From the NCBI GenBank assembly GCA_026225945.1, contig JAMJFZ010000698.1, positions 124,001 through 188,000 on the forward strand: a stretch of 64,000 nt of DNA, read 5' to 3'. Both the position numbers and the translations under genes were made by a program. Origin of the DNA: Cricetomys ansorgei. Its lineage: Eukaryota > Chordata > Mammalia > Rodentia > Nesomyidae. Shown here in pieces: positions 1 through 12,720 of the stretch (the first letter of the stretch is position 1; every line of letters starts with the position of its first letter). A model generated the notes under the pieces. The model was not told where the DNA came from and searched no databases. It saw only the letters and a list, made by a program, of their open reading frames with translations.

Positions 1-2230
1 GTGATGTTTTCAGACAGTTGGAGAGGTCCTGGTGCCCTCCCTCGGTTGTCAGGGCTACGACAGCTGAAGTCCCGCCTCCACCTGTGGCTCTTCCCGGGCC
101 TTAGCAGATAATTAGCGCTGCCTGCCTGACTTCCATCTGGGAGCCAATCATCACTGGGCCTTTTTTGCCCACTAGTTTCATGACAATCAGAGTGTAAATG
201 AAAGAGTGCCTTCTGTTCGAATCCCTGTGTGTGTTTCTCGGTTTTCTACATCCGTGTCTGCTGTTAAAGCCTTTTAAGAAACCATTTGAAACAGAAGCCT
301 CAGAAAGTCTTCTCCTTCCCACCTGCCGGTGATGCCCATTCAGTACCTGTGACTTCTTCACTTGGCATTTTTCAGCTCTGACCCTTACTTGTAGTGCGAT
401 GCTTCTCTAACTCTCCCATAGTTCTTGTGGGCCTTGAGGAGGGAAAACAGCCCTTGATATTCAAGATGTTGTTTCCATATAGGACAGGAAAAATAAAGCC
501 CTGGAGTCAAACCCTGAAGTCTATTGCCTCTCGTGGTTGTTGTACTGGAAGAGTAAATGTCTTGATTTTCAAATGACATACAATCTAAGAGATTTCCCAC
601 TTTCTGCCAGTCTTTCTGCTGAGGTTGAGAAGCGGAGCCCTCAAGTATGGTGTTCTGGAAAACAAAACAATATCCGTGAAAAATATTTACAACATTTTAC
701 AAAAGCAGAAGTAAATCCTTCACAGCCGTAACAAACAACAAACAAACAAAAACAACAACGTGAGTCTGAGGGTCATCAGAGACAGGAGGATTCTGTTGTT
801 TCCAGTTGTAAAGATCAGTATTTGAGGAAGAGACATAGACCATAAAGGGATGAGATGGGTGTGTAGAAGAAGAGACGGAGTTGATACCAGGGGAAACTGA
901 TGGGGAGCGGCAACCACCCTAAGGGGAAACATGCTAGAGGCCAAAATCCACAGGGATGAGCAAGAGAGCTGAGGCTGTGTGAGGTTGTTTACGGTAGGGG
1001 CTCCACAGAGGGTTTTAGGTGGGGATGGAAAGGGTTGGATAGAGGGAAGTTGGTCTGGCGGAGTCGGGCAAGAGAGACGATGATTAAGAGTTTCCGGGGC
1101 TGACAAGGTTCAGGTCTTGAAGGACCCGTACCTGCTTAAATAGGCAAAACTGTAGATGGGTCAGATTGACTCTTCTGAGCTTTGAGGGGCCATGGCTATG
1201 GGCTCTCTACAGGATCCTCCAAGCCACACAATGGGCAGGGCAGTCTGGATGACATGTCAGGCCAGTCTGAGATGAAATGATTCCTCGGGCAGCCAGCTGG
1301 AATTGATACTAGGCCAACCCATTCACAGAGGGTTCCCAAGAGAGGAGATTTGAGCTTAAATGCAAAATCTTTTGCCCTGTTTTTAAAGCCTGAGACGTTA
1401 CTTAATATACATTCTAGAGGGGTTGGACGAGATGATTCTCATCGTTCCATGCCGACAGTGAGACAGAGAAGAGCACTTAACAAAATGACAACCAGGCAAA
1501 TTATCTCGCAGACTCAGACAAACATGTTAATCCCAAGGACATCTACTGGGAGACCACACCCGACAGGCTACAACCGAATCCAGCTCTCAGCTCTGCCAAT
1601 CAGACAGTGTACCCCAGAAAGAGAAGCAGATGACTTTCCTGAAGATTCCCAAATGTGTAAAAAGCTGGGCAGAGAAATTTTCTGGAGTAAGTAAAAATTT
1701 GTTCTCATCTCCCCTGACATGGCTACACAAAATAATGCTTTTGGCTGAAAGACACTGTAGAAGAAAGTTATTACCAAGGATTTGGTCACCAAAATTATAG
1801 CGCTTGGTGCCAATCTTCCATGCAAAACAGGCCTATTGCCGTAAGACACTTAAGGAAATAAGAGTCCTGTCATGGGCTCCTTACAGAATCCCTTCCTCCC
1901 ACTCCAACATCATTCCCTAGAAGCTCTGATTTGTGGTGTGGGCTCAGGGTCCCCACAGTTCTTTCATCTCTGTCTTTCCAGGTTTTTTCTTTGTCCTGCA
2001 TCAGCCGGCTTGCAGGATCCTTTCCTCCCGCAATAGGACTCCTCTCTGGGGACCTCACCTCTTGGTACAGACCTGATACTCATAACTCTTTTTCACAGTA
2101 CCTCTCCTCCTTTCCTCTTCGCCCATAGCCATTGCCTTCTGCCACTCGCTGACCTGCAGAAGCACTCCCTCCCAGGGACTCCACAGCTACCACACTTCCT
2201 AGGATTCTGAGAGGTCAACAGCAACCAACA
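1..2230. other. Left flank, no recognised gene
   Basis: No open frame here resembles a known protein and I see no Vmn2r exon, splice-bounded exon or RNA gene. The longest frames (about 128 residues on the minus strand at 720-1106 and 114 residues on the plus strand at 1350-1694) are low-complexity or featureless. The stretch is not related to the duplicated units that start at about 3707. Parts of it (about 740-1150 and 1280-2150) have the mixed composition of an old retroelement, but I cannot name a family. Confidence 0.5.
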
Positions 2231-3704
2231 AACAGAGAAGCAACTGAATGAAGACAAGACCTTATATGACCACCAAGAAACACATCAAATATCATAACAT
2301 GATCAACACCATAAATATGGATAGCCAAGACAATAAGCCTCCAAAAGAGCATAGTAAACATATGAAGTAGATCCTAAAAATGTAATACAACTAAAGCACA
2401 AGACAGAGACTTCAAAACATCAATAACAATAGAGGATGTGAATAAATCCCTAAATTATGACCATGAAAACTCAAAGAAATTCTTAAATGAATTCATGAAA
2501 ACTGTTCAAGGCAAGAAAATTGAATTGTAACCACTAAAGAAAAACCAAGCTTAAAATACAACTGTAAACAGAATTTTTGATGTCAAAAAAATCTTAGATA
2601 TCAGGCTAACCAACACAGTACAAGATATGAAAGAGTGTCCAAAACAAGGTAGAAAAAAAAATAGACACATCACTCAAAGAAAATGTTAAATATAAAATAT
2701 TCCAGGCCAAAAAAAATCCATAAAATTTGGGACAATGTGTAAAGACTGAGTCTATAAATAACAGAATGAAAGAAAGGGGAAGCCCAGGTAACCAGCGCAG
2801 TGAATATTTTTGACAAAATCATAGGCATTTCTCCAAACTTGAGAAAGAGATGCTTACCAAGGTACAAGAAGCACATAGAACACCAAGCACACAGAGCCAG
2901 AAAAGAAATTCCATGTGATACATAATCATCAGAACACTAGACAGAAGATAGAAAGAATATTAAAAGCTGAAAGAAAATGACCAAGTCACATATATTGGCA
3001 GACCCAATTTAATAACACGCGACTTCACAATAGAGACTGTAGACACCCGAAGAGCCTCAACACGGGTTAGAAAAACTCTAAGAGACCACAGATGCCAGCC
3101 CAGAACAGAATACCATCCAAAATTATCCATCACTTGGATAAAGAAAAACATACCACAATAAAACCCAATTATACAGTTTCTAACTATCAATCAAGCTCTA
3201 CAAAAACAACAGAAATAAGTTATTCCGAAGAGAGCAGCAACCCAAGAAGAATAAAAATAATCACAGAGCTGTAAATCAAAAGGAGCAAAACCTTGCACCA
3301 CAATAGCAAATGACAGAAAGAAATAAACGCTAATCATTGTTAGTTCACAATATTAAATGTCTCATTACTCTAATAAAAATACTCAAATGTATGGATTGTA
3401 CTAGAACACAGGATCTGTATTTATACTGCATCCATAAATTTCACTTTACCATCAAGAATAGACACCATCAATAGAAGATTAGTATCTAAGAAATATAAGG
3501 AACTAAACAATTGAACTGTTAAGCAAAGGACAAAGGCACTGCAAACCACAGACCCAGAGAGCTGAGCAAGAAGGAGGGGCTCAGTTGTGGTGCAAGGATG
3601 GAACAGGGATACCAGTGGACTAGGGGAGCAAGGGAATGGGAGGAGGGGAGGCCAGGTTTGGGGAGAGGGACGGAGGGAGGGAGTGTATGGAGGGACAGGA
3701 AGAA
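2230..3704 (+). mobile_element. Decayed L1-type LINE fragment (ORF1-like part plus purine-rich 3' end)
   Basis: Reading the plus strand in broken frames gives pieces typical of the C-terminal part of rodent L1 ORF1, for example KVQEAHRTPS near 2850 and LRDHRCQPRTEYHPKLSIT near 3080-3130, interrupted by several stops and frame changes. Downstream, at about 3500-3700, is a G- and A-rich tract with 'cagacccagagagctg' and GGGAGG-type runs, as in the 3' untranslated region of Lx-type L1 elements. The element is dead. It abuts directly on the dispersed repeat that opens the first array unit at 3707. The left limit is approximate. Confidence 0.6.
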
Positions 3705-3706
3705 TT

Positions 3707-4052
3707 GGTTTGAATGAGAATGGCCCCCATCGGCTCATATATTTTAATGCTTGGTTACCAGGGATTGGTGCTACTTGACAGGATTAGAAGTGTTGGATTC
3801 ATTGTAGGGTATGCGTCACTGGGGTGGGCTTTGAGCTTTCAAAACCCCATTCAAAGCCCAGAGTCTTTCTCTTCCTGCTGCCTATGAATTTGGGTGTAGA
3901 ACTCTCAGCTCCATGTCTGCCTGCATGCCACCATGCTCTCTGCCATGATGATAATGAAGCAAACCTCTGAAACTACAAGCAAACCCTAACTAACTGCTTT
4001 TATAAGAGTCTCAGAGGTTATGGAGTCTCTTTACAGCAATACAACATGAGTT
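3707..4052 (+). repeat. Dispersed rodent repeat, array anchor copy 1
   Basis: This segment of about 345 bases starts 'ggtttgaatgagaatggccc' and ends near 'gagttagtcat'. It recurs at 20863, 39937 and 60452 at the same place relative to each Vmn2r gene, about 2.5 kb upstream of exon 1. It resembles a common interspersed rodent repeat; a non-autonomous hAT element such as URR1 is possible, but I am not sure of the family name. It marks the left end of the sequence shared by the array units. Confidence 0.6.
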
Positions 4053-6281
4053 AGTCATAAATATCCCAATGGCTTTTCAAAAGTGGGAGAAACCTCCGCT
4101 GGTTTCTCACACATGGGGACACATTGCTGTCAGTCTCAAAGGTGCCCTTTCAAGTCCTTGTAACCCTACCAAATATAGCCCTTATAATGACAGTCACAGC
4201 ACAGACTGCCGTCACATTTTAACTCTACATTTATGAAACAATTCAGCATGGTAAGCTGCATATTGACTCAAATTTTCATGTGGATTTCAACAATTGTGTA
4301 TTTTCAAATGATGGTGTTTGAGATTCTCCATACTCGGATCAGGTACTCAGTTTAAGTTGTGATCTCTTGGCGCATGTATGCAGTGGGTTGGAGAATATTC
4401 AGTGTACTAGCTATTTTTGGTACTGGAAGCCTTGTCTGCAGTATGGTGATGCAGGGATGGTGAGAACCTGATGGTGTTTAGTTCAGGGGAGCAATTCTAG
4501 GTCTTGGGTCAATCACCTTCTCAGGAGCTCTGAGCTCGTCCCATGTAGTGTGCTATTTCTCAATGGACAGGGGTTTTGTAAAGCAGGGTCAAACGATTTA
4601 GCTCCCTTTGTGTACTGTCTAGTACTCGATATTTCCTGAATGCATTCCAGGCCACCATGATTCTACCAACACTCAAAAGAAAATATTTAGAAAAGAAAAG
4701 GCTAACCATGGCTACTGACAGACTGAAGACCTGAGATCAGAGGGCTCATATTTCAAAAAAATGGGTTTTTTGTTTGTTTTTTGTTTTACCCCTGGACGAA
4801 TTATTGTATTAGAAACAAGAAACCAACACAGTTTTTAAGAAAGAGTACAGAGTTTTGAGGGAGGAAGTGGGACACGGATCTAAGTGATAAAGCACAGACA
4901 GTGCTGTGCATACGGAGTCCTCCCCGCTGGACACTCACATAGCATCTCCTTCTCCTTTATGGGATCTCAGATCCTCTTGAATGCTCCAATCTTGATGTGA
5001 AGCACAGAGGAAGGAGGGAATTCCAAATCTGACAGGCAACTGGATTATTTACCATTATGTTTGATGTTTCTGTCTGCTTTCTAGTGCACGTGACTCAGAA
5101 AGAAACAGTAATGTTTATCAAGACTCTGTAGGTTTTCATTCACTCCACTCTTCCATCCTTCATCGAAGAGTTATTTATTAATTATCTATCTTTCTATCTA
5201 TCTATCATCTATTTTTCTATCTATCCAATCTATCTATTGAGCATTGAACCATTGCTACAGCATAAGCCACAGGCTCTTCACTGCCCTAACCTTCCTTCTC
5301 CTATGGACTAGGAAATAGAATGCTGCTCACCACCTCTTCATTCAGTGCATCCGGTGGCAGACACATTGAGATGCCTTTAAATTACTATGCTTTATAGAGA
5401 AAAGAGAAAGATTTCCCACATACCCTCATGTTCTGAGAACAGGGAAAGGAGCTGCTAAATCCACTGCTCCACATGCTGCTGTTTGTCAGAAGAGAACATC
5501 TTCTCAAATATTTACTGAAGATGAGTGGATAAGTAGAACAGATTTGCAGAACTCAAAGCTCAGAACCTCATCAGGAAACTCGTCTTATCCAATTAAATTA
5601 AATGGCACATTTGGAACAGAACAATTCAGCAGGAACATTGTTTTCCTCCGACTGAAAAATAAGCTGATTGTGTTGGGTGTGAACACTGGTCTTCATATGT
5701 GGATGTATCATAGCAGGTGACTCAGAAACGCCTACAGTCGCTATGCAAGGTAGACTCCACTGTTGTATTTGTTTTGGTTTGGTTTTGCAAACTGTGGGGA
5801 CAATAATTTTGGTTGTTTTGGTCTAGCATGGGATGTTTGCCCCTTTCTCTTTTCACATTCCATCTGAATGGCGTCCTCTGATGTGGCACGGTCCTTCCAA
5901 CTTCAATTGTTTTCATATCAAACGTTTCTGTCATTGTACTTGTTGCCAGCTATCCAAAGAGGAACTCATCCCCGAGCTTTTACTGTCTGTTGTCTTTTGT
6001 GAAATTGTGGTACCTGTTGCAAGGTGAAAAAATGCACAAATATATTTTTCAGCTTGTTTTACCTGAATACAGGGCCGCAGATGCAGAGCCCAAGGGTAGG
6101 AAGAGTTCCAGAATTCTCAACGGCAATGAGTGTGGCATCAGAAAAACAGTCAGAATGAATAGTGTGGCAGCCCCCCTCGTCAACAAAGTTAGCAGACAAA
6201 TGGTCACAAACACTTGAGCTGAGTGTACATACACCTCCTGAACTCTGGGTCTGTGTCACCCAGACTTACAGCTTGGCAGAC
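4053..6281 (+). other. 5' flank of gene A
   Basis: This is single-copy-looking sequence that aligns with 21208-23415, 40305-42468 and 60819-62986, the upstream regions of genes B, C and D. A decayed TCTA-type microsatellite lies at about 5180-5237 and is absent from the other flanks. The promoter of gene A must lie here or further upstream, but I can see no TATA box or other element with confidence. No coding sequence is evident. Confidence 0.6.
5180..5237. repeat. Imperfect TCTA/TATC microsatellite
   Basis: Interrupted TATC/TCTA units lie in the 5' flank of gene A. The homologous place upstream of B, C and D lacks this tract, so it expanded in, or was retained only by, this unit. Confidence 0.8.
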
Positions 6282-6508
6282 ATGTGGGTCAGTAGGGGGT
6301 TTTCTTGGGTTTTTATGGTCGGGATCTTGCATGATTCTGATCCTGTGTCTATCTATAACAGCTCTATCTGTGATTTTAAAATCAGCGAGAATTTTCACCA
6401 TGAAGGAGATGTGATGGTTGGTGCATTTTTCCCGATTCATGCATTTGATTCAGGCAAAAATATTCCAGATGAAAATTACCCAGAATTTTACGACGACTTT
6501 CATATGGA
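6282..6508 (+). pseudogene. Vmn2r: Gene A exon 1 (signal peptide, start of ligand-binding domain)
   Basis: The exon is open from ATG 6282 (G at -3) for 75 codons plus two bases, ending at GTAAGT. It begins with a hydrophobic leader (MWVSRGFSWVFMVGILH) followed by mature sequence with the family's C-x-F-K-I and HHEGDVMVGAFFPIH pattern. It ends in phase 2 and joins exon 2 as 'ga'+'a' to give Glu. The upstream TTG in frame is not the start: the ATG follows 'cttggcagac', which is conserved in all four genes. Confidence 0.85.
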
Positions 6509-7036
6509 GTAAGTTTCATGACTCACGTGTCCTGTTTCAGAGTTCATATTTATTAAGATCTAGCTGATGTATGGATTCCACCTTCCATGCTACTTACCTG
6601 TGTCTCCATGTCAACCCTTCTTCGGACCTCAAATCAGTATGTAATTTTATGTTCCTGCTCACTTCTTTTCTTCTTTCAGAACGGATGACACAAGTTTGCT
6701 ATTGATTTCTGTTTCCAAGTGTGGTAAGTGAAATCTTGTGATCTTACTTTGCCGTGCGTTTAAAGCCACAACTTTGCAAGTTTCTCATGCCGTGTCTTTG
6801 GAGGAAGGATGGTTTTATCAAAGGTTAACTTTTCCCTCAGGGTGTTCTTGAAGTCTCTATGAATTCCTGTGAAAAGAGGCGATGCCACTGAAATCTGTTA
6901 GTCCTCAGAGTCACATGTGATGCTAGACTCTCTAGTTTGCCTGTTATAGATAACACTGATTTAGGGGTAGGCCTGTGCGGTATAGAAGTGGAGAACAATA
7001 TTCTGCTGTCGAAATATCTCTGCCTGTGTTTGAGGA

Positions 7037-7097
7037 CATATATATATGTATATATATACATACATACACAGACACACACACACACGCACACACATAT
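7037..7097. repeat. TATA/CA mixed microsatellite
   Basis: A 'atatatatgtatatata' tract runs into 'cacacacacacgcacacaca' in intron 1 of gene A. It gives rise to spurious low-complexity open frames on both strands. The tract is absent at the matching place in B and C. Confidence 0.85.
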
Positions 7098-8467
7098 ATG
7101 TTGTTTAACTGCTCTTCTTTGAGTCTCAGTCTCATTTTCCATTTTCTATTGTTTCCATGCATGTCTAAAAAGATTGCTTCTCCTTTTCATGGCTCTGGTC
7201 ATAGGATACATTGACTGTGACTGTGGCCACTTAGAGCTGTTTCTTATTAAGTCAAATGTAAAGTCAAACTGAATTCGGTACAGGAAATTACTGATTCTAT
7301 AACATATTGACTTGTGTGTCTTTACACCTTCTCTTTCCTCCATCAAAATCTTCCATTGTACAACAGATTTCCTATTTTTTTATATAGGGTGGGGCACAGG
7401 AAGGGGTACATGCAGCTAAAGCTTACAGCATTCTCTCTGGCCTCTGATTATATTCGTTATTACAGTGTGAGAATCTGTATACGTTTTCAAAGAGGCAGTG
7501 TGTTATTTCTCTGAGTCTCTGTCTTTCTCTGTCTCTTTTCAATTGTTTCTCCAAATTTTACAGGCATAAAAATATTCATCTTAATTGGCAGGATTTCAAA
7601 ATTCATAAGCTGTGGAGAGGCATTAGGTTACACTTCTTCAGTTTTTGTGGTCCTGTCTTGCCACAGGATTTTCATTTCAGGCTATCATAATTGATTAGAA
7701 ATGTTACCTATGAACATTAGAAGTACATATAAATTTCCAAATTGATGCAAGTTATTTTTCACTGGCCACATTGACTAGTCCATTGGTCTGCATGTGGTGC
7801 AGTCTATTCAAAGTGTTTCTGTATTTTTACCACATTCGTCATTTTTGTTTTTTGGAGTGTGAGCATAAACACTCATGTCCCAGCTCGCATGTGCAGGTCT
7901 GTGGGAAGACAATCTTTCGTCCCTTTTCGTGAGTGCTAGGGTCAAACTCAGCTACTCAGATCCAGTGGCAGGAGCCTGCACTGGCTGGGCAATATTGTTG
8001 TCCCATATAGTAAAACCTGGTATTCCTGGTGCATCATATCCTTGCAACTACATTGGAGTTTCCTCTAGAAATGTATGAGAGGGGAAACCAGTCCTTCTCG
8101 TTGACTTGAAAAATGTAGTTGAACTGATATTTAAAATAGATGACACTAACCATAGAAGCTTTCTTATGTTAATAGCTTGATTAAAATTTTCAAGTACCAT
8201 ATGGATACTATCGTTCAAAATTTGGATTATAAGAGATTTTCTTTTTCATGAGAGATGTATCCCTTATTCATCCTTTGTACATCAAAGTCAAAATATTTTC
8301 ATGGAGCATACTCTAAAATATTTTGCAAGGTGATACTTTAAAATTTAGTATTTTCATTTTTAATTATACTATATGTAAACTTTTTCCTCTCCTTCCTCCA
8401 CAACTTCCAAAGTAGCTGTTCTTTCTTCTTGGCAAATTCATGGACTCTTTAAAATATCGTTACATGA

Positions 8468-8470
<3 letters not shown>

Positions 8471-8517
<47 letters not shown>
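8471..8517. repeat. (TG)n microsatellite
   Basis: About 23 uninterrupted TG units in intron 1 of gene A. A simple repeat with no coding meaning. Confidence 0.95.
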
Positions 8518-8520
<3 letters not shown>

Positions 8521-11271
8521 CACATACACTGTCCTAAATGCAACCAGGTCAGTTACACCTATTTATATTTTCAGGGCTGGCACTTTGCTATTCAATAATC
8601 AACTGTTGTTCGCTTCCCTGAGAAAGACTATAACTCTGACCCCTGGCAGTCCTTAATAGCCTGTCATTCTTTGTGTAGAGCTGAGGCCGTGTAGTCTTTC
8701 CACAAGCCACTTTGATCTGTATACTACTGGTTATTTGTTTTTTATTCAACTCATGTTTATGAAATCATATTCATGAGACTTTTTGGATGAAGATTCTTGT
8801 GCATGCTGTCACCAACGCTGTGCAATCGTACGCACAACTAATCTGGACTCTGGAAAATAGATTTCCTATAATTACTCACTTCTGGCTTTGCAATCTTTCT
8901 ATCTACACTTTTTAGAAGATCAAAGAGATTTCTGGGTAGGACTATAATATGTGTGTTCCTTTAAGAGCTGAGCACAGCAAGGTGCCTGATTCTCTCCAAA
9001 ATGACCAATTGAAGGTCTCTATTAAATTACATCTGCAGGAAGAAGTTTCCCTAATGAGTGCTGATAGAAGCTCTGGTGTACAGTTTGAGCAATAAATTAT
9101 TAGGAAAAGTTTTAATGCTATGTCCATTTAACAGAACAATATCATATTCTACCTCTGGCTTAAACCTGACTAGTCACACTTTCTTGGTCCAGGGAAAACT
9201 GACAGGTATGAGTTTCTCCTCATGAAGTAGACCTGAGGGTCAATGGGAGCATGCTTTGTCTACTTAGGTAGCACTTCTGTTGCTATTGTTAGGTCAGTTG
9301 TTTTTGCAGCTGGCAAAGCTCACAGCTGGAGGCTATTGACTACTCTTTCCTTCTGATTTCATGCAAAGAACCACTCAGGACTGTGATAGCTATCCAGTAG
9401 GGATGGAGTTTCCCATCCAGTAGCAGCTTGATAGCTCCACGTTCTATATCTCAACCACAAAGTGACTTTAACAGGAGGGACATTTCATCAAATTCTAAAC
9501 ACCAAAGAACAATTATTAAAATTCAATATATTAAAGACATTTTATTCATACCCAATGAATTTCACATAATATATTGCAGTCATATTAATACCCAAACCAT
9601 CCTCCCAAATCCTCAAAATTCACCCCGCACACACCCTTTTCATGTCTACTTCCTGAATTTGTAGAGAATATCTCACACCATTTGTCCTGACGCTCTGGCT
9701 CATAACCATCATCTTACTCCTTTTCCACAATGTTTCCTGATCTTTAAATTTAGTGGTTGTGAATGTATTGATGGGGAAGAAACCCTGAGGCTTTTAGCAG
9801 TCATGGCATCCTGTAATGGCTGTGTCTGCTGCACAAAGAAGTTTCTTTATACAAAGTAGAGCTGTACTGATCTGTGCATAGAAGGCTAAGGTTAGACTGC
9901 ATTCAGAGGTTATACGAGTTTAGAAAACTGGCAGTAGCAGTGTTTTCCTCTAAGGCCCAATCTTTTATATACAGGTAGCTGTCTAAATGTACAGACACAG
10001 TGCCAGGCAGGGCTTTCTCCTTGTACAGCATGCCTAAGTGCAATGAGGTACCTGTGTGTTATCCAAGGATATACCTGTCAGGATTACATCTCCCAGAATA
10101 TCATGGTCTGCTTATTAATATTGTGGTTTCATGGCCTTGCTACTGGATATAAACTACTGGTTTCTTATCTCCATGGTGAGCCCGTGTGACTCCTGTAACT
10201 ATGAGGGCCTGCCCTCATGATGGAGGCTTTCAGTAAATTCAGATAGTTGTTCACCCATACCATCTGAGGAGTGTAAAGTCTTCAGCAATAGGGTCTTACT
10301 GTATTTTTTGGACTACGCCAAGGAAATTAGCAACAGCCTTTATATGTAATGTGGAGGGAGTTTTTGAACGTCCCTGAAAACAACTCAGAACAGAGTTTCC
10401 AATGACTGGCACCTGAGGCTTAGTTAATTCATGATATTGCAAGAAAACCTACTTTTTTAAATTGCAGAATTTGGTATCACAATGATGAATCTGGTACTTC
10501 TTGGAAAGTGAAGATGCTTTGGGTTCAGTTGAATTCATATCCCCAGAAAATGTATGAGTGCACATCTGTGAGCCAGAAATTGTGAGAATGAGGAAGATGG
10601 ATACAAAAGAAGCCGTGAAAATATGTAATAGAGACACCAGGCAATGGGAAGAGTCAACACTCTGAAGAAAAGAGAGTAAAGCTAAAAGTGGCCATGGAGG
10701 TTTTCCTCTGTCTTGTACTCATAACATTTATACTAGAAGCACTTTCATGCGCACATGAACACACACACACACACAATACACATACACACATATGCGATAC
10801 AGGATAACATAAACAGGCACAAAGATGATAACGTCAAAGAATGACAAGAATTCATCTACACACGTCAGATTAACTCAGTACCAATCTTTGATTAAGATAT
10901 TATATTGGGGAGTATCATAATCAAGTAACTCTGGCTTTTTTATAAGAGTAGAAGTAAAAAAAAAAAACTAAAAATGCATCAGGGGATGTGATTATTATAG
11001 GAGCTGTATTCATATTCATGGGCTGATTTTTGCACACTAAATGCAAAAAGAGCAAGTTAGCTGCCTTGGCGTTGTCTATAAAGAGAATCGTTCCTAAATG
11101 ATCTCATCATATGACCACAGACTACTCATTCAATATCAGGCATCTCTGAGTTTTGAAGTCTGGGTTTTATATAAACACTAATGTTTTAATTTTTAAAAAA
11201 ATCATTGCATTAAACCTGCAGCTGTGTGTGATCCATAAGTTGATCTGGTTTATTTTTCTTCATTTATCCAG

Positions 11272-11563
11272 ATACAAAGTGAAAAACTACCAGTTTGTTC
11301 TGGCCCTGGTGTTTGCCATTGAGGAGATCAACAGGAACCCTCATCTTTTACCAAACGTATCTCTGGGATTTGATTTTTCTAATGTCCCATATAGTGGTAA
11401 AACTATTCTCTTCAGTGCCCATGTTTGGCTCACAGGCCTGGACAATCCCTCCTGGAATTACAACTGTAGAAAGAAGAGCAACTCTGCTGCTGCACTCACA
11501 GGACCATCATGGGCCACATCTGTTGACATGGGGTCACTGCTGCACCTCTACAGATTCCCACAG
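11272..11563 (+). pseudogene. Vmn2r: Gene A exon 2 (ligand-binding domain)
   Basis: 292 bases, acceptor TTTATCCAG, donor CAG|GTGAGA. It reads YKVKNYQFVLALVFAIEE..., the family hallmark (KNYQ, FAIEEINRNPHLLPN), without stops, and ends in phase 0 at FPQ. It encodes part of lobe 1 of the Venus-flytrap domain, with cysteines around NYNCRKKS. The reading frame is intact. Confidence 0.88.
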
Positions 11564-11913
11564 GTGAGAACTGGAGTGGGAAAAAGAGCCAGGTCTACGT
11601 CGGAGACATTTCAGGTGTATGTATAGGAGGGAAGCTTAGATTACATAACTATCAATGACAAGTGTACAGACAATCAGAGAGGGGTCCACATTTCAGTCAG
11701 ATGAAAAGAAAGAAGAAGGCTGGGGTTGATGAGAAAAAAGAATTAATAAAAATCGAGCACTGGTCAGGAGTTTTCTGGAAAAGTAATTGGGAAATTTATC
11801 TTTACAATTAGGAAGAACCAATTCTCATGACACAATTTACACTGTTAATTCAGTACAGAGACTGTCTTTGATGCCACTGTTTCCTCTTGTAACTAATTCT
11901 GGTTTCTCCTCAG

Positions 11914-12720
11914 CTTACTGTTGGTCCTTTTGATTCTATCCTGAGTGACCCAGGACAGTACAATTCTCTCTACCAGATGGCCCCACGAAGCACATCTCTG
12001 TCCCTTGCCATGGTCTCTTTGATGCTCATTTTGGCTGGACCTGGGTTGGTGTGCTTCTCCCAGATGACCATAGTGGAACTCAGTTTTCTCTCTGATTTAA
12101 GAAAAAACATGGAGAATAATCACGTTTGCATAGCTTTTGAGGAAATGATCCCAGGTTCCTGGACTTTTTTTTCTGACAAACTCTCAAAAAATTTGGGGAA
12201 CATCCGGGAATCATTGGTGAATACCATCATCATTTTTGGTGACATTGATTCTCTACAAGGTTTAATGCGATACCTAGGGCAACATCTTTTCACAGGGAAA
12301 GTCTGGATCATGAACTCTCAATGGGAAGCGACTAACCATGGTGATTATTTCTTGCTAGATTCATTCCATGGAAGTCTCATTTTTTCACACCAACATGAGC
12401 AGTTTTTTGAATTTAAAAATTTTATCCAAACAGTTAATCCTTACAAATACCCAGAAGACATTTATCTTCCCAAGTTGTGGCATATTTATTTCAAATGCCC
12501 ATTTTCAGAGCTTGATTGTCATCTCTTGGAGGGCTGCCAACCCAATGCTTCCTTGGAATTCCTGCCTAGACATATTTTTGACACAGAGATGAGTGAGGAG
12601 AGCTACAACATCTACAATGCTGTGTATGCTGTGGCCCACAGTCTACATGAGATGAGTCTGCAGCGAGTACATGTGCAACCAAATGGAAATGGGGAAGAAC
12701 TGACCTTCTTCCCCTGGCAG
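11914..12720 (+). pseudogene. Vmn2r: Gene A exon 3 with compensating frameshifts
   Basis: 807 bases, acceptor TTCTCCTCAG, donor CAG|GTACTG, the same total length as in gene B and open throughout. Compared with B and C, one C is missing next to 12027 and one T is extra at 12084-12087. Between these points the frame is shifted, so the conserved HFGWTWVGV core (B residues 212-220) is replaced by unrelated residues (ILAGPGLVCFSQ). This core is a buried strand and turn of the flytrap domain, so folding would probably suffer. After the second change the sequence returns to the family pattern (LRKNMENNHVC, IIIFGDIDSLQGL, SEESYNIYNAVYAVAHSLHEM). Confidence 0.88.

Larger units (their letters stand above)
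6509..11271 (+). other. Vmn2r: Intron 1 of gene A
   Basis: 4763 bases, from GTAAGT to TTTATCCAG. It contains a TATA/CA microsatellite (about 7037-7097), a long TG run (8471-8517), a short CA run (about 10758-10776) and an exon-like 44-base segment at 6680-6723. The remainder aligns with intron 1 of B and C. No independent gene is evident. Confidence 0.75.

Noticed and set aside
720..1106. Minus-strand Ser/Pro/Leu-rich frame of 128 codons
   Set aside because: Low-complexity composition, no recognisable domain, and no splice or start context. It is probably chance in old repeat-like sequence.
8474..8656. Cys-Val repeat open frame across the TG microsatellite, and similar frames across CA and TCTA arrays
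   Set aside because: They are artefacts of simple repeats, with no start context or conservation between units.
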